Shown piece by piece: positions 35,601 to 44,333 of a DNA stretch of 64,000 bases. Within the stretch, counting starts at the first letter, position 1; each line of letters starts with the position of its first letter. The position numbers and the translations under genes were made by a program. The notes under the pieces are model-generated. The model saw only the letters and a program-made list of their open reading frames with translations, did no database searches and had not been told where the DNA came from. The DNA lies in contig NZ_CP101750.1 of assembly GCF_026810505.1 (NCBI RefSeq), forward strand, positions 4,307,254 through 4,371,253. Reading direction: 5' to 3'. Origin of the DNA: Streptomyces sp. Je 1-369. GTDB lineage: Bacteria; Actinomycetota; Actinomycetes; Streptomycetales; Streptomycetaceae.

Positions 35601-36982
35601 CGCCCGGCGACCCCAACTCGACGCAGGGGCGCGCGATCAGCGTGCGGACGCTCGGGCAGGGCGTGCCGTTCGGGCAGCAGATCGCCGAGCAGCAGGCAGG
35701 CCAGCAGCAGGCGGGCCAGCAGCAGGGCGCGCCGCAGGGCGGTGCCACCGTTCCCGGTCAGGGCCGCCCGCAGCAGCCGCCCCGGGCCCCCCGGATCCCC
35801 ACGTCACCGCAGCCCCCGCAGGCTCCGCAGCCCCCGCCGGCCGCCGCCGCGGGCCCGATGCCGACCCCGGAGGCACCCGCCCCCACCCCCGCATCCGCTC
35901 CCGCCACCGACCCGCAGCAGCCCCAAGCAGCAGCCGCCGCCGCGCAGTCGCACACCCTCGGCGGCTCAGGGCGTCGGCGCAGGCTGTCCACGCCGCCCGA
36001 CCCCGCGGCCGACGAGCGCCCCGAGACCTCGACGCGCCCGCACCCCCAGTCCCAGCCCCAGGCCCAGCAGCCGGGGGTTCCGGCGCAGCACCCGCAGCAC
36101 CCGCAGTCCCGCATCGCGTCGGCTACCGAGGGCGCGGGCCGTTCGTACGCGATCGGCGCCCCGGACGAGGACGCCGACGAGGGTCCGGAGCCGCTCGACG
36201 GGCCCGGCGGCGCCGTGGAGGTCGCGAACCGGCCGCAGCCCCAGCCCATGGACGACGAACTGCCGCCCGAACCGCTGGACAACCCGCGCCGCCTCCTGGT
36301 GTGGCCCGCGCCGGACGTCACCACACAGCAGGCGCTGAGCGACCGCGGCTACCGCCCGGTGATCGTGCACTCGCGCGAGGAGGTCGACGCGCAGATCGCG
36401 GCGTTCCCCGCGGCGCTGTTCGTGGACCCGCTGACCGGGCCGATCACGCGCACGGCGCTCCAGTCGCTGCGGCAGGCCGCCGTGGCGGCCGAGGTGCCCG
36501 TGCTCGTGACGGCGGGGCTCGGGCAGGCGACGCGCGAGGCGGCGTACGGCGCCGATCCCGCCGTACTCCTGAAGGCCCTGGCTCCACGCGACAGCGAACA
36601 GCACCCCTCGCGCGTCCTGCTCATCGAGGAGCACGAGGAGATCGCGCTCGCCCTGACGGCCACGCTGGAGCGGCGCGGCATGCAGGTCGCGCGGGCCGAG
36701 AGCGACGCGGACGCGGTGACGCTCGCGGCCCAGATGCGGCCGAACCTCGTGGTGATGGACCTGCTGCAGGTACGCCGCCGCAGGGCCGGAATCGTCGACT
36801 GGCTGCGCGCGAACGGCCAGTTGAACCGCACTCCGCTGGTCGTCTACACCGCCGCCGTCGACGAGACGGAACTCCCGAAGCTGGCCGCGGGCGAGACCGT
36901 CCTGTTCCTGGCGGAGCGGTCCACGAGCACGGAGGTTCAGGGCCGGATCGTGGACCTGCTGGCGAAGATCGGCACGAATTAG
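32633..36982 (+). CDS. large degenerate PAS sensor / pseudo-receiver protein
   Basis: A 1449-aa cytosolic protein. Two PAS domains (about 10-130, 145-270; AILDALPDALVLVNANGTVV, AEGVVGTDTDGRVVLVNPAA) precede a Glu/Arg coiled coil (265-345). The next segment, LAVLGSSLRGPLDELRREL (near 350), aligns with a HisKA helix but has Ser where the phospho-His should be. The following ATPase-like region lacks a normal N-box (HLVADVAG). A very long Pro/Gln/Gly-rich disordered stretch (about 560-1200) contains repeated TGRRxRR-type basic motifs. Two receiver-like domains end the protein (about 1215-1320 and 1325-1449); the last has Asp in VVMDLLQV but AERS where Lys is expected. It is probably a non-catalytic scaffold. 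GGGAGG precedes the GTG start. Confidence 0.8.
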   Translation: MSSRPSRGAARLAAILDALPDALVLVNANGTVVNANAIALEAFETPGTALVGRGLLDLLPQFDSRLIPGSMRRPDTIDERGRTKPTRMVARRTDGFEFPVEVTSSPLEDGRDAYDHHGYTGDELLMLVVRDLSGTVDTEAELQRSQRQTEMILRAAAEGVVGTDTDGRVVLVNPAAAQILGFRASDLGGQELHPLVLHSRADGEPFPYDESPLADTLRSGRKHRVRGQVLWSKSGAKVPVDLTTSPVRDGDQLVGAVMTFTDRRPYDELNEKYEAALARHAEELTTLAEERTAEIKAAEEQRAEELAAEQERYAALAEREKDRFEELAEREKTRYEALAARHEQLLAVLGSSLRGPLDELRRELNALASDDAGQLWPEANQVLHHLSAGYARMTTLVDNVLGYQRLDAGDEQLSLTPVLLDAVVAAGVEGAVELIGPGRAQFAVHAPPIELMADAGRLATALAHLVADVAGIDATGNARSDVGAGVSGGYVDSTIVVAAAQRGEVVRIEVRGPFAGGDPVHEPIVRGIVRAHGGVLQTHEVPGMGGSAYVLEVPIGAVGAAGAASAAGAAGAGSVKGGGGSVVVPAQASGPAGSGAESGSGSASGASGGRRRARRPSVDSFLESAVAGATDPETETAETGAGEPGPGEPSGTGRRRGRRAAEASSESLGGSVATDLVGPRMGGPGLTAQAPSPETSGGAASGGTGRRRGRPSAAEGAVMTAAEHAAGSAALGETVPPQGVPVPSGATGRRARPAGEQHALPALASGPASGPASGPASGPMETSGAGQGDGAGKPTGRRARRALAAAKERAEAEEANNGRVFALPPATADRAPGQEYAGQEYAGQESVAVQGGGVQAAPGDGVQDGVQGDGVQGGTGHHAPAVRGEDDHTPPQPHPTQAPTGRRSRQAAPAPAQDPRNPRQGGQDTESGPPPVPQPWPDGTTPPGGVPAQGTPHSAGTPAHGIPAPGRGAALPPERGAQARAAQPLPAEAAPGDPNSTQGRAISVRTLGQGVPFGQQIAEQQAGQQQAGQQQGAPQGGATVPGQGRPQQPPRAPRIPTSPQPPQAPQPPPAAAAGPMPTPEAPAPTPASAPATDPQQPQAAAAAAQSHTLGGSGRRRRLSTPPDPAADERPETSTRPHPQSQPQAQQPGVPAQHPQHPQSRIASATEGAGRSYAIGAPDEDADEGPEPLDGPGGAVEVANRPQPQPMDDELPPEPLDNPRRLLVWPAPDVTTQQALSDRGYRPVIVHSREEVDAQIAAFPAALFVDPLTGPITRTALQSLRQAAVAAEVPVLVTAGLGQATREAAYGADPAVLLKALAPRDSEQHPSRVLLIEEHEEIALALTATLERRGMQVARAESDADAVTLAAQMRPNLVVMDLLQVRRRRAGIVDWLRANGQLNRTPLVVYTAAVDETELPKLAAGETVLFLAERSTSTEVQGRIVDLLAKIGTN

Positions 36983-36999
36983 GAACGTACGACGTCGCG

Positions 37000-38649
<1,650 letters not shown>

Positions 38650-38721
38650 GGCGTCCTCCTGATGCGACATCGCCTGGACATCGCCTACGCGGCAGTAAGG
38701 GGGCTGCGCTGATTCTGCGCG

Positions 38722-38737
38722 CATACCGCGCGGTATG
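38722..38737. promoter_or_regulatory. 16-bp perfect palindrome CATACCGCGCGGTATG
   Basis: A perfect palindrome upstream of the CoA-ligase gene. ATACCGCGCGGTAT is the shape of operators bound by TetR-type regulators of acyl-CoA metabolism. No TetR gene is adjacent, so the regulator would act from elsewhere. Confidence 0.65.
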
Positions 38738-38790
38738 TCACTAGTCCAGAGGATGATCGATCATCGCCGGGCCGCTCCGATGAGCTCGGC

Positions 38791-39372
38791 TCAGCGGACC
38801 GGCGTGAGCTCCGGGTCCTCGCGGAGCTTGCCGAGCGCGCGCGACACCGCGCTCTTCACCGTGCCGATGGACACCCCGAGCACCTCGGCGGTCTGCGCCT
38901 CGCTCAGGTCCTCGTAATACCTGAGGACGACCATCGCCCGCTGCCGCGCGGGCAGCTTCATGATCGCGCGCCACATCGCGTCGCGGAGCACCTGCTGCTC
39001 GGCCGGGTCCCCCGCCGGCGTCACCTCCGGCTCCGGCAGCTCGTCGCACGCGAACTCGTCGACCTTCCGCTTGCGCCACTGCGACGTGCGCGTGTTCAGC
39101 AGGGCGCGGCGCACATAGCCGTCGAGCGCCCGGTGGTCCTCGATCCGGTCCCACGCCACGTATGTCTTGGTGAGCGCGGTCTGCAACAAGTCCTCGGCAT
39201 CGCTCGGATTCGCGGTCAGCGAGCGGGCGGTGCGCAGCAGTACGGGCTGGCGCGCCCGTACGTAGGACGCGAACGACGGGTACGCGGAGGGCCCGGTGGT
39301 CCTCGTGGGACCCGTGCCCCGCGTCGCGGCCTTCGATGCGCTGGTGCACACGGTCACCATGGATGCGGTCAT
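38791..39372 (-). CDS. SigE-family ECF RNA polymerase sigma factor
   Basis: A 193-aa two-domain ECF sigma factor. Region 2 includes RSLTANPSDAEDLLQTALTK, then TYVAWDRIEDHRALDGYVRR and ALLNTRTSQWRKRKVDEF. Region 4 is MVVLRYYEDLSEAQTAEVLG followed by VSIGTVKSAVSRALGKLRED. This matches the actinobacterial SigE-family group, which often lacks a classical anti-sigma partner. No anti-sigma gene is adjacent. The N-terminal 30 residues are variable, so ATG 39372 or 39360 could be used. Confidence 0.9.
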   Translation of the reverse strand: MTASMVTVCTSASKAATRGTGPTRTTGPSAYPSFASYVRARQPVLLRTARSLTANPSDAEDLLQTALTKTYVAWDRIEDHRALDGYVRRALLNTRTSQWRKRKVDEFACDELPEPEVTPAGDPAEQQVLRDAMWRAIMKLPARQRAMVVLRYYEDLSEAQTAEVLGVSIGTVKSAVSRALGKLREDPELTPVR

Positions 39373-39460
39373 GGCTCCACGCTAGAAGCGCCCCCTACTT
39401 CAGCGGATCGGCCGCAGGTCCCGAAGCCGTGTCCGCCTCAGGTTGTACGAGTAGGGCTGG

Positions 39461-39481
39461 CTCCACCTCCTACAGGTGGAG
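39461..39481 (-). promoter_or_regulatory. inverted repeat upstream of the ECF sigma gene
   Basis: CTCCACCT and AGGTGGAG flank cctac about 90 bp before the sigma factor start. It could be a leader hairpin or an operator. A similar CCACCT..AGGTGG pair lies upstream of sigN. Confidence 0.45.
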
Positions 39482-39557
39482 GAGACGGAGCGGCTCCCTG
39501 AGGGTTCACCCCTGAGAACCGCCCGGCCCGGCGCCCCCGCGCCAGGCACTCCGTCCA

Positions 39558-39621
39558 GTGCTCCGGTGTTCCGGTGTTCTGGTGTTCCGGTGCTCCGGTG
39601 TTCTGGTGTTCCGGTGCTCCG
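39558..39621. repeat. eight 8-bp tandem repeats
   Basis: Eight octamers of gtgctccg / gtgttccg / gtgttctg end 1 bp from the stop of the DUF1906 gene. Simple-sequence DNA, no coding signal. Confidence 0.8.
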
Positions 39622-39622
39622 C

Positions 39623-40510
39623 CTAGCTGATGCGCGCCACAGGAGCGTGCATGAGGTTGCGGTCGATCACCAGCGTCCGCCCGCCGTGCCGCTCCTTCTT
39701 GTTCCCCGCGTACTGGTGGATGCGCCGTGCCGGACGCCAGGCGTCACTCGCCAGCGCGGGCTCGCCGTACAGGTCGGGCTTGGTGTGCCAGCGCGCGAAC
39801 CACATCACCGACGGCAGGTCCCGTACGCCCGCACGCCGCGCCGCCTCCATGTGCCGCACCCCGGCGTCGGCGCTGCTGTAGAACCCGGGAACGTACCCGA
39901 GCCTGCGCACCTCGCGGTCCCAGGACCTGACGAAGGCGAGCGTCGTACTCGCGCACGCCTTCTGCTTGTACGTGTACGCCTCCATGTCCAGGTAGAGCGG
40001 GCTGTCCTGCCGGACGCCGATGGCCTTCGCCGCGCGCACCGCGTCGCGGGCCTCGTTCCTCCCCTGCTGCCAGGGGTACTTCCCCATACGGACGTGCTGC
40101 TTGTTCTTCGCGATGACGCACGGCGACTGCGAGCCGACGTACACCGGCAGGACCCGCCAGCCCATCCGCTGCACCGCGCGCGTCCAGTCGTGGTTCAGGT
40201 GCGGCTGCTTCTTGCAGGCCCGGCCGCGGCCTCCGTAGTACACGCCGACGGCGCGGTACTTGGAGTCGCGCCAGCGCCGCATCGTGTCGGTGGACTGGGT
40301 CTGGCAGGTGTCGAAGGCCCAGCCGCGGAAGGCCGTCGGCTTGGCGGGGGCGACGTCCGGTGCTGCGACGCCCGGTGCTGCGACACCTCGTGCTGCGACG
40401 CCCGGTGCTGCGACGCCCGGTGCTGCGACACCTGGTGGGGACGCTGTCAGGTTCATGGACAGGGCCGTCAGGACGAGGCCGAATCCAATGATCATCTTTT
40501 GGATACGCAT
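39623..40510 (-). CDS. secreted DUF1906 (glycoside hydrolase-like) protein
   Basis: A 295-aa protein. A signal peptide (IIGFGLVLTALSMNL) is followed by a PGVAA pentapeptide repeated about six times (15-bp DNA repeats). The DUF1906 TIM-barrel domain starts GWAFDTCQTQSTDTMRRWRD and contains VLPVYVGSQSPC, PLYLDMEAYTY and GYVPGFYSSADAG. The Asp/Glu at strand ends (FDTC, LDMEAY) suggest a glycosidase-like active site, possibly for cell-wall glycans, as in the related Rv2525c group. Exported, stand-alone. Confidence 0.85.
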   Translation of the reverse strand: MRIQKMIIGFGLVLTALSMNLTASPPGVAAPGVAAPGVAARGVAAPGVAAPDVAPAKPTAFRGWAFDTCQTQSTDTMRRWRDSKYRAVGVYYGGRGRACKKQPHLNHDWTRAVQRMGWRVLPVYVGSQSPCVIAKNKQHVRMGKYPWQQGRNEARDAVRAAKAIGVRQDSPLYLDMEAYTYKQKACASTTLAFVRSWDREVRRLGYVPGFYSSADAGVRHMEAARRAGVRDLPSVMWFARWHTKPDLYGEPALASDAWRPARRIHQYAGNKKERHGGRTLVIDRNLMHAPVARIS

Positions 40511-40562
40511 ACGGCGAGTGAAAGCCCGCCGACCCGTCCCGCCGCCGGGACACGCGCCGCGT

Positions 40563-41729
40563 TCAGCCGTACGCCCCCAGAATCAACCCAGATGTAGGGA
40601 CCCCCGTGCCCGCGGTCACCAGCGTGCGCGCGACACCCGGCACCTGGTTCACGGAGGTGCCGCGCACCTGACGCACCGCCTCCGCGATGCCGTTCATGCC
40701 GTGGAGGTACGCCTCTCCCAGCTGCCCGCCGTGCGTGTTCAGCGGCAGCCCCTCCCCGGCCACGAAATCCGCGGCCTCACCCGGCCCGCAGAACCCGAAC
40801 TCCTCCAGTTGCATCAACACGAACGGGGTGAAGTGGTCGTAGAGGATCCCCACGTCGATGTCCGAGGGACCGAGCCCCGAGGTACGCCACAACTGCTTCG
40901 CCACCACCCCCGTCTCCGGCAGCCCCCGCAGGTCGTCGCGGTAGAAGCTGGTCATCTGCTCCTGCGCCCGGCCCGCCCCCTGGGCCGCCGCGACGATCAC
41001 GGCAGGCGGACGCCGCAGGTCGCGGGCCCGCTCCGCGCTCGTGACGACGATCGCCTGGGCGCCGTCCGTCTCCTGGCAGCAGTCCAGGAGCCGCAGGGGC
41101 TCGACGATCCAGCGGGACGCGGCATGGTCCTCCAGGGTGATCGGTTTCCCGTGGAAGTACGCCGCGGGGTTGGTGGCCGCGTACTTGCGGTCCATGACGG
41201 CCACGTGCCCGAAGACGTCCGGTGTCAGGCCGTACGTGTGCAGGTAGCGCTGGGCCGCCATCGCCACCCAGGAGGCGGGTGTCAACAGGCCGAAGGGGAG
41301 GGCCCAGCCGAGTGCGGCGCCCTCGGCGGAGGGTTCGCGCTGCTGTACGCCGGAGCCGAACCTGCGCCCGGAGCGCTCGTTGAACGCGCGATAGCAGACG
41401 ACGACTTCGGCCACCCCGGCCGCCACGGCGAGGGCCGCCTGCTGGACGGTGGCGCAGGCCGCGCCGCCGCCGTAGTGGATGCGGGAGAAGAAGGACAGCT
41501 CCCCCATGCCGGCCGCCTGGGCGACCGTGATCTCCGGGTTGGTGTCCATGGTGAACGTGACCATGCCGTCGACGTCGGCGGCGGTGAGGCCCGCGTCCTC
41601 CAGCGCGGCGCCGACCGCCTCCACGGCCAGCTTGAGCTCGCTGCGGCCCGAGTCCTTGGAGAACTCCGTCGCCCCGATGCCGACGATCGCGGCTCTGCCG
41701 CCGAGGCGGTCGCGGGAGCGGACACTCAT
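40563..41729 (-). CDS. Ltp2-like lipid-transfer/thiolase-fold aldolase
   Basis: A 388-aa thiolase-fold protein. AAIVGIGATEFSKDSGRSEL, IHYGGGAACATVQQAALAVA and YDHFTPFVLMQLEEFGFC followed by GPGEAADF match the Ltp2 group. Mycobacterial Ltp2 catalyses retro-aldol removal of a propionyl unit from a C22 steroid acyl-CoA, together with a DUF35 partner. It is last in a coupled operon: its ATG overlaps the upstream gene's stop (ATGA). The HGGQLGEAYLHGMNGIAEAV segment is the typical thiolase C-terminal loop. Confidence 0.85.
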   Translation of the reverse strand: MSVRSRDRLGGRAAIVGIGATEFSKDSGRSELKLAVEAVGAALEDAGLTAADVDGMVTFTMDTNPEITVAQAAGMGELSFFSRIHYGGGAACATVQQAALAVAAGVAEVVVCYRAFNERSGRRFGSGVQQREPSAEGAALGWALPFGLLTPASWVAMAAQRYLHTYGLTPDVFGHVAVMDRKYAATNPAAYFHGKPITLEDHAASRWIVEPLRLLDCCQETDGAQAIVVTSAERARDLRRPPAVIVAAAQGAGRAQEQMTSFYRDDLRGLPETGVVAKQLWRTSGLGPSDIDVGILYDHFTPFVLMQLEEFGFCGPGEAADFVAGEGLPLNTHGGQLGEAYLHGMNGIAEAVRQVRGTSVNQVPGVARTLVTAGTGVPTSGLILGAYG

Positions 41730-43387
41730 GCGGGGGCTCCTTCGGGTCGCTCGTGCCTTTCTTGTTCCTCGGGTCCCACGGGTCCCACGGGTCCCACGGG
41801 TCCCACGGGGATCGTCACGGTGACCGTGCCGGTGACGTGGTTGCCGATGCCGTTGGTCCCAACGATCCTGACCGCGGCGGTCGCGCCCTCGGGCGTAGTC
41901 TCGACCTGCTCGACCGTCCCGCTCAGCACCATCGTGTCCCCGGGATAGTTGGGCGCCCCCAGCCGTATCGCCACCTTGCGCAGCACGGCCGTGGGGCCGA
42001 AGTGGTCCGTGACGTACCGCCCGACCAGGCCGTTCGTCGTCAGGATGTTCATGAAGATGTCGGGGGAGCCCTTGGCCCGCGCGAGCTCCGCGTCATGGTG
42101 CACGTCCTGGTAGTCGCGGGACGCGATGGCGCCGGAGACGATCAGGGTGCGGGTGATCGGGATCTCCAGCGGAGCGAGTTCCTGACCTTGCGTCGTCTGC
42201 GCCATACGGCCCTCTCCCTCGTGCGACCGTGCGACCAACACGCCCAGCTCCTCCAGTACTTCGCTGCCGCACCCCAGATACGCGTCCAGCTGCCGCCCCC
42301 AGAGGAAGTGCCGGTGCACCGGGTGGTCGAGGTCGGCTCCCGCGCCGCCGTGCAGGTGCTGGCCCGCGTGGACGACGCGCTTGCCCGCCTCCGACGCCCA
42401 CCACGCGGCGGTGAGCGCGTGCGTGTCGTACGGCAGGCCCGTGTCCCGGCGCCAGGCCGCTTCGTAGGCCGTGACGCGTATGGCCTCCGTGTCCATGTAG
42501 GCGTCGGCGGCCCGGAGCTGCACGCCCTGCTTCGCGGCGAGAGGGCGGCCGAACTGTTCCCGCTCGTTCGTGTGGGCCACCGCGCGGGCCAGCGATCCCG
42601 CGCACACCCCGGCCTGCAGCCCCGCGAAGGCGGTCCGCGCACCCGCCAGCACGTCGTCGTACGCCCCGGCGCCGCCAAGACGCTCCGCTGACGTGCCGTC
42701 GAGGACGAGCCGCCCCGCCGCCCACGGCGCGGTCAGCTCGACCGGCTCGACCTGCGCGTCGGCGACGCGTACCAGCCACAGGGCGCGGTCGGCCGCCGCC
42801 ACGAGGACGACGGTCGCGTCCCGGAGCCACGGCACCCAGGGCACGGTGCCGCTCAGCGCGCCGTGCGCGGAGGCAGCCCCCTGAGCCGACGCCGCCCCGC
42901 CATCCACCGCGACCGTCCCGCCGTCCACCGAGACCGTCCCGCCGTCCACCGCGACCGTCCCGCCGTCCACCAACACCGTGCCGCCGCCCACCGACGCCAC
43001 CCTCACACCACCCCCCGCCGGAAACGCCCCCGTCGCGACCACGCTCCCCTGCCGCAGCCCGGGCAGCAGCCGGTCCCGCTGTTCCGCCGTACCGTGCGCG
43101 GCGACCGCCAGCACCCCATAGACACAGCTCGCCGCGAACGGGACCTGCGCCGTCACCCGCCCCTGCTCCTCCAGGAGCAGTACGAGCCCGAGCAGCCCGA
43201 CGTCCTCCACCGCGCCCGGCAGCCCTGCCGCGCACAACGCCTTCCACAGCTCGGCGTCCGACCCGGTGCCCGCCGCCGCGAGCCGCTCCGGTGTGGCCAG
43301 GTCGGCGAAAATCTCGGCGGCGAGATCGCGCGCGGCGGCCTGCTCCTCCGTAGGAGTGAAGTCCACGTCAGCCCACACCTCCCCCAT
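41726..43387 (-). CDS. acyl-CoA dehydrogenase fused in frame to a MaoC-like hydratase
   Basis: A 553-aa reading frame. Residues 1-395 are an acyl-CoA dehydrogenase (DFTPTEEQAAARDLAAEIFA; YLGCGSEVLEELG near the end). Residues from about 395 (ATG 42205, MAQTTQGQELAPLEIPITRT) are a hot-dog MaoC-type hydratase (DYQDVHHDAELARAKGSPDI, FMNILTTNGLVGRYVTDHFG). In known steroid operons these are two genes. There is no stop between them, but GGGAGAGGG lies before the internal ATG, so either a fusion or independent re-initiation is possible. A four-copy GTVxVDG repeat sits in the dehydrogenase middle. ATG 43387 overlaps the previous gene by 20 bp; the GTG at 43366 (DFTPTEEQ) is an alternative. Confidence 0.82.
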   Translation of the reverse strand: MGEVWADVDFTPTEEQAAARDLAAEIFADLATPERLAAAGTGSDAELWKALCAAGLPGAVEDVGLLGLVLLLEEQGRVTAQVPFAASCVYGVLAVAAHGTAEQRDRLLPGLRQGSVVATGAFPAGGGVRVASVGGGTVLVDGGTVAVDGGTVSVDGGTVAVDGGAASAQGAASAHGALSGTVPWVPWLRDATVVLVAAADRALWLVRVADAQVEPVELTAPWAAGRLVLDGTSAERLGGAGAYDDVLAGARTAFAGLQAGVCAGSLARAVAHTNEREQFGRPLAAKQGVQLRAADAYMDTEAIRVTAYEAAWRRDTGLPYDTHALTAAWWASEAGKRVVHAGQHLHGGAGADLDHPVHRHFLWGRQLDAYLGCGSEVLEELGVLVARSHEGEGRMAQTTQGQELAPLEIPITRTLIVSGAIASRDYQDVHHDAELARAKGSPDIFMNILTTNGLVGRYVTDHFGPTAVLRKVAIRLGAPNYPGDTMVLSGTVEQVETTPEGATAAVRIVGTNGIGNHVTGTVTVTIPVGPVGPVGPVGPEEQERHERPEGAPA

Positions 43388-44333
43388 CTCCCACGTCCCC
43401 TACGCCCCCTACGCCCCCCACGTCGCCCCGGAACACCGGCAGCTCCACCTCCGCGTCCACCCGCAGGAATTCGAGCCGCACCGGCATCCCGATCCGCACC
43501 TTGTCGTACGGCACCCCGACGATGTTGCTGACGATCCGCACGCCCTCCGCCAGCTCGACGAGCCCCACGGCGTAAGGCGGATCGAACGCGGGGAAGGGCG
43601 GGTGGTGCATCACGACGTACGAATAGACCGTGCCCTCACCGCTCGCCTCGACCGTGTCCCACTCGGGCGCACCGCAGGCGTTGCAGCCGGGCAGCCAGGG
43701 GAAGCGCAGCGTGCCGCAGCCGCCGCAGCGCTGGATCAGCAGCCGGTGCCCGGCGACGCCGTCCCAGAACCCCGCGTTGTCCCGGTTGACGACCGGACGG
43801 GGCCGCTTGCCCCCCGGTCTCCGGTCCGCCGGGGCGTACTTGAGGATGCGGAAACGATGCGTCCCCGCGAGTACGCCTCCCACGCGGATGTCCATCCGCG
43901 TCGTGACGAAATGCCCCGTGCCCAGCCTGGTCGTCTTGCGCTCCGACACCGACTCGATCACCGCGTCGAACGTGATCTCGTCGCCGGGCCGCAGTGCCCG
44001 CACGTACTCCTGCTCGCAGTCGGTGGCGACCACCGAGGTGTACCCGGCGCCGTCGAGCAGGTCGAACAGTGCGTCGTACGCCGACGAGCGGCCGTCGTGC
44101 CCGGAGAGGCCGCCCATCGTCCAGACCTGCAACATCGTCGGGGGCGCCACGGGATCCGCTCCCGCGTAGGCGGGGTTGGTGTCGCCCATGGCCTCGCACC
44201 AGTGCCGGATCATGGCCGCGTTGACCAGGTCCTTACCGCGCCCCGCCTCGGCGGCGACATTGCCCTCGAACGCCCGCAGCTCCTCGTACGGAATCTCCTT
44301 CACCGCCGCCCCCTCACCGCCCCCGGCCCCCAT
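43368..44333 (-). CDS. MaoC-like hydratase with C-terminal DUF35 zinc-ribbon/OB-fold domain (ChsH2-like)
   Basis: A 321-aa two-domain protein. Residues about 10-150 are a MaoC-type hot-dog half-fold (ELRAFEGNVAAEAGRGKDLV). Residues about 185-310 are a DUF35 module: four-Cys ribbon CGGCGTLRFPWLPGCNACGA, then OB fold YVVMHHPPFPAFDPPYAVGL. This is the architecture of ChsH2, which pairs with ChsH1 to hydrate the C22 enoyl-CoA and with Ltp2 for the aldol cleavage. It starts in a TGATG overlap with the preceding gene; GTG 44303 is a second candidate. A Gly/Val-Asp tail of simple repeats ends the protein. Confidence 0.85.
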   Translation of the reverse strand: MGAGGGEGAAVKEIPYEELRAFEGNVAAEAGRGKDLVNAAMIRHWCEAMGDTNPAYAGADPVAPPTMLQVWTMGGLSGHDGRSSAYDALFDLLDGAGYTSVVATDCEQEYVRALRPGDEITFDAVIESVSERKTTRLGTGHFVTTRMDIRVGGVLAGTHRFRILKYAPADRRPGGKRPRPVVNRDNAGFWDGVAGHRLLIQRCGGCGTLRFPWLPGCNACGAPEWDTVEASGEGTVYSYVVMHHPPFPAFDPPYAVGLVELAEGVRIVSNIVGVPYDKVRIGMPVRLEFLRVDAEVELPVFRGDVGGVGGVGDVGDGGGVG

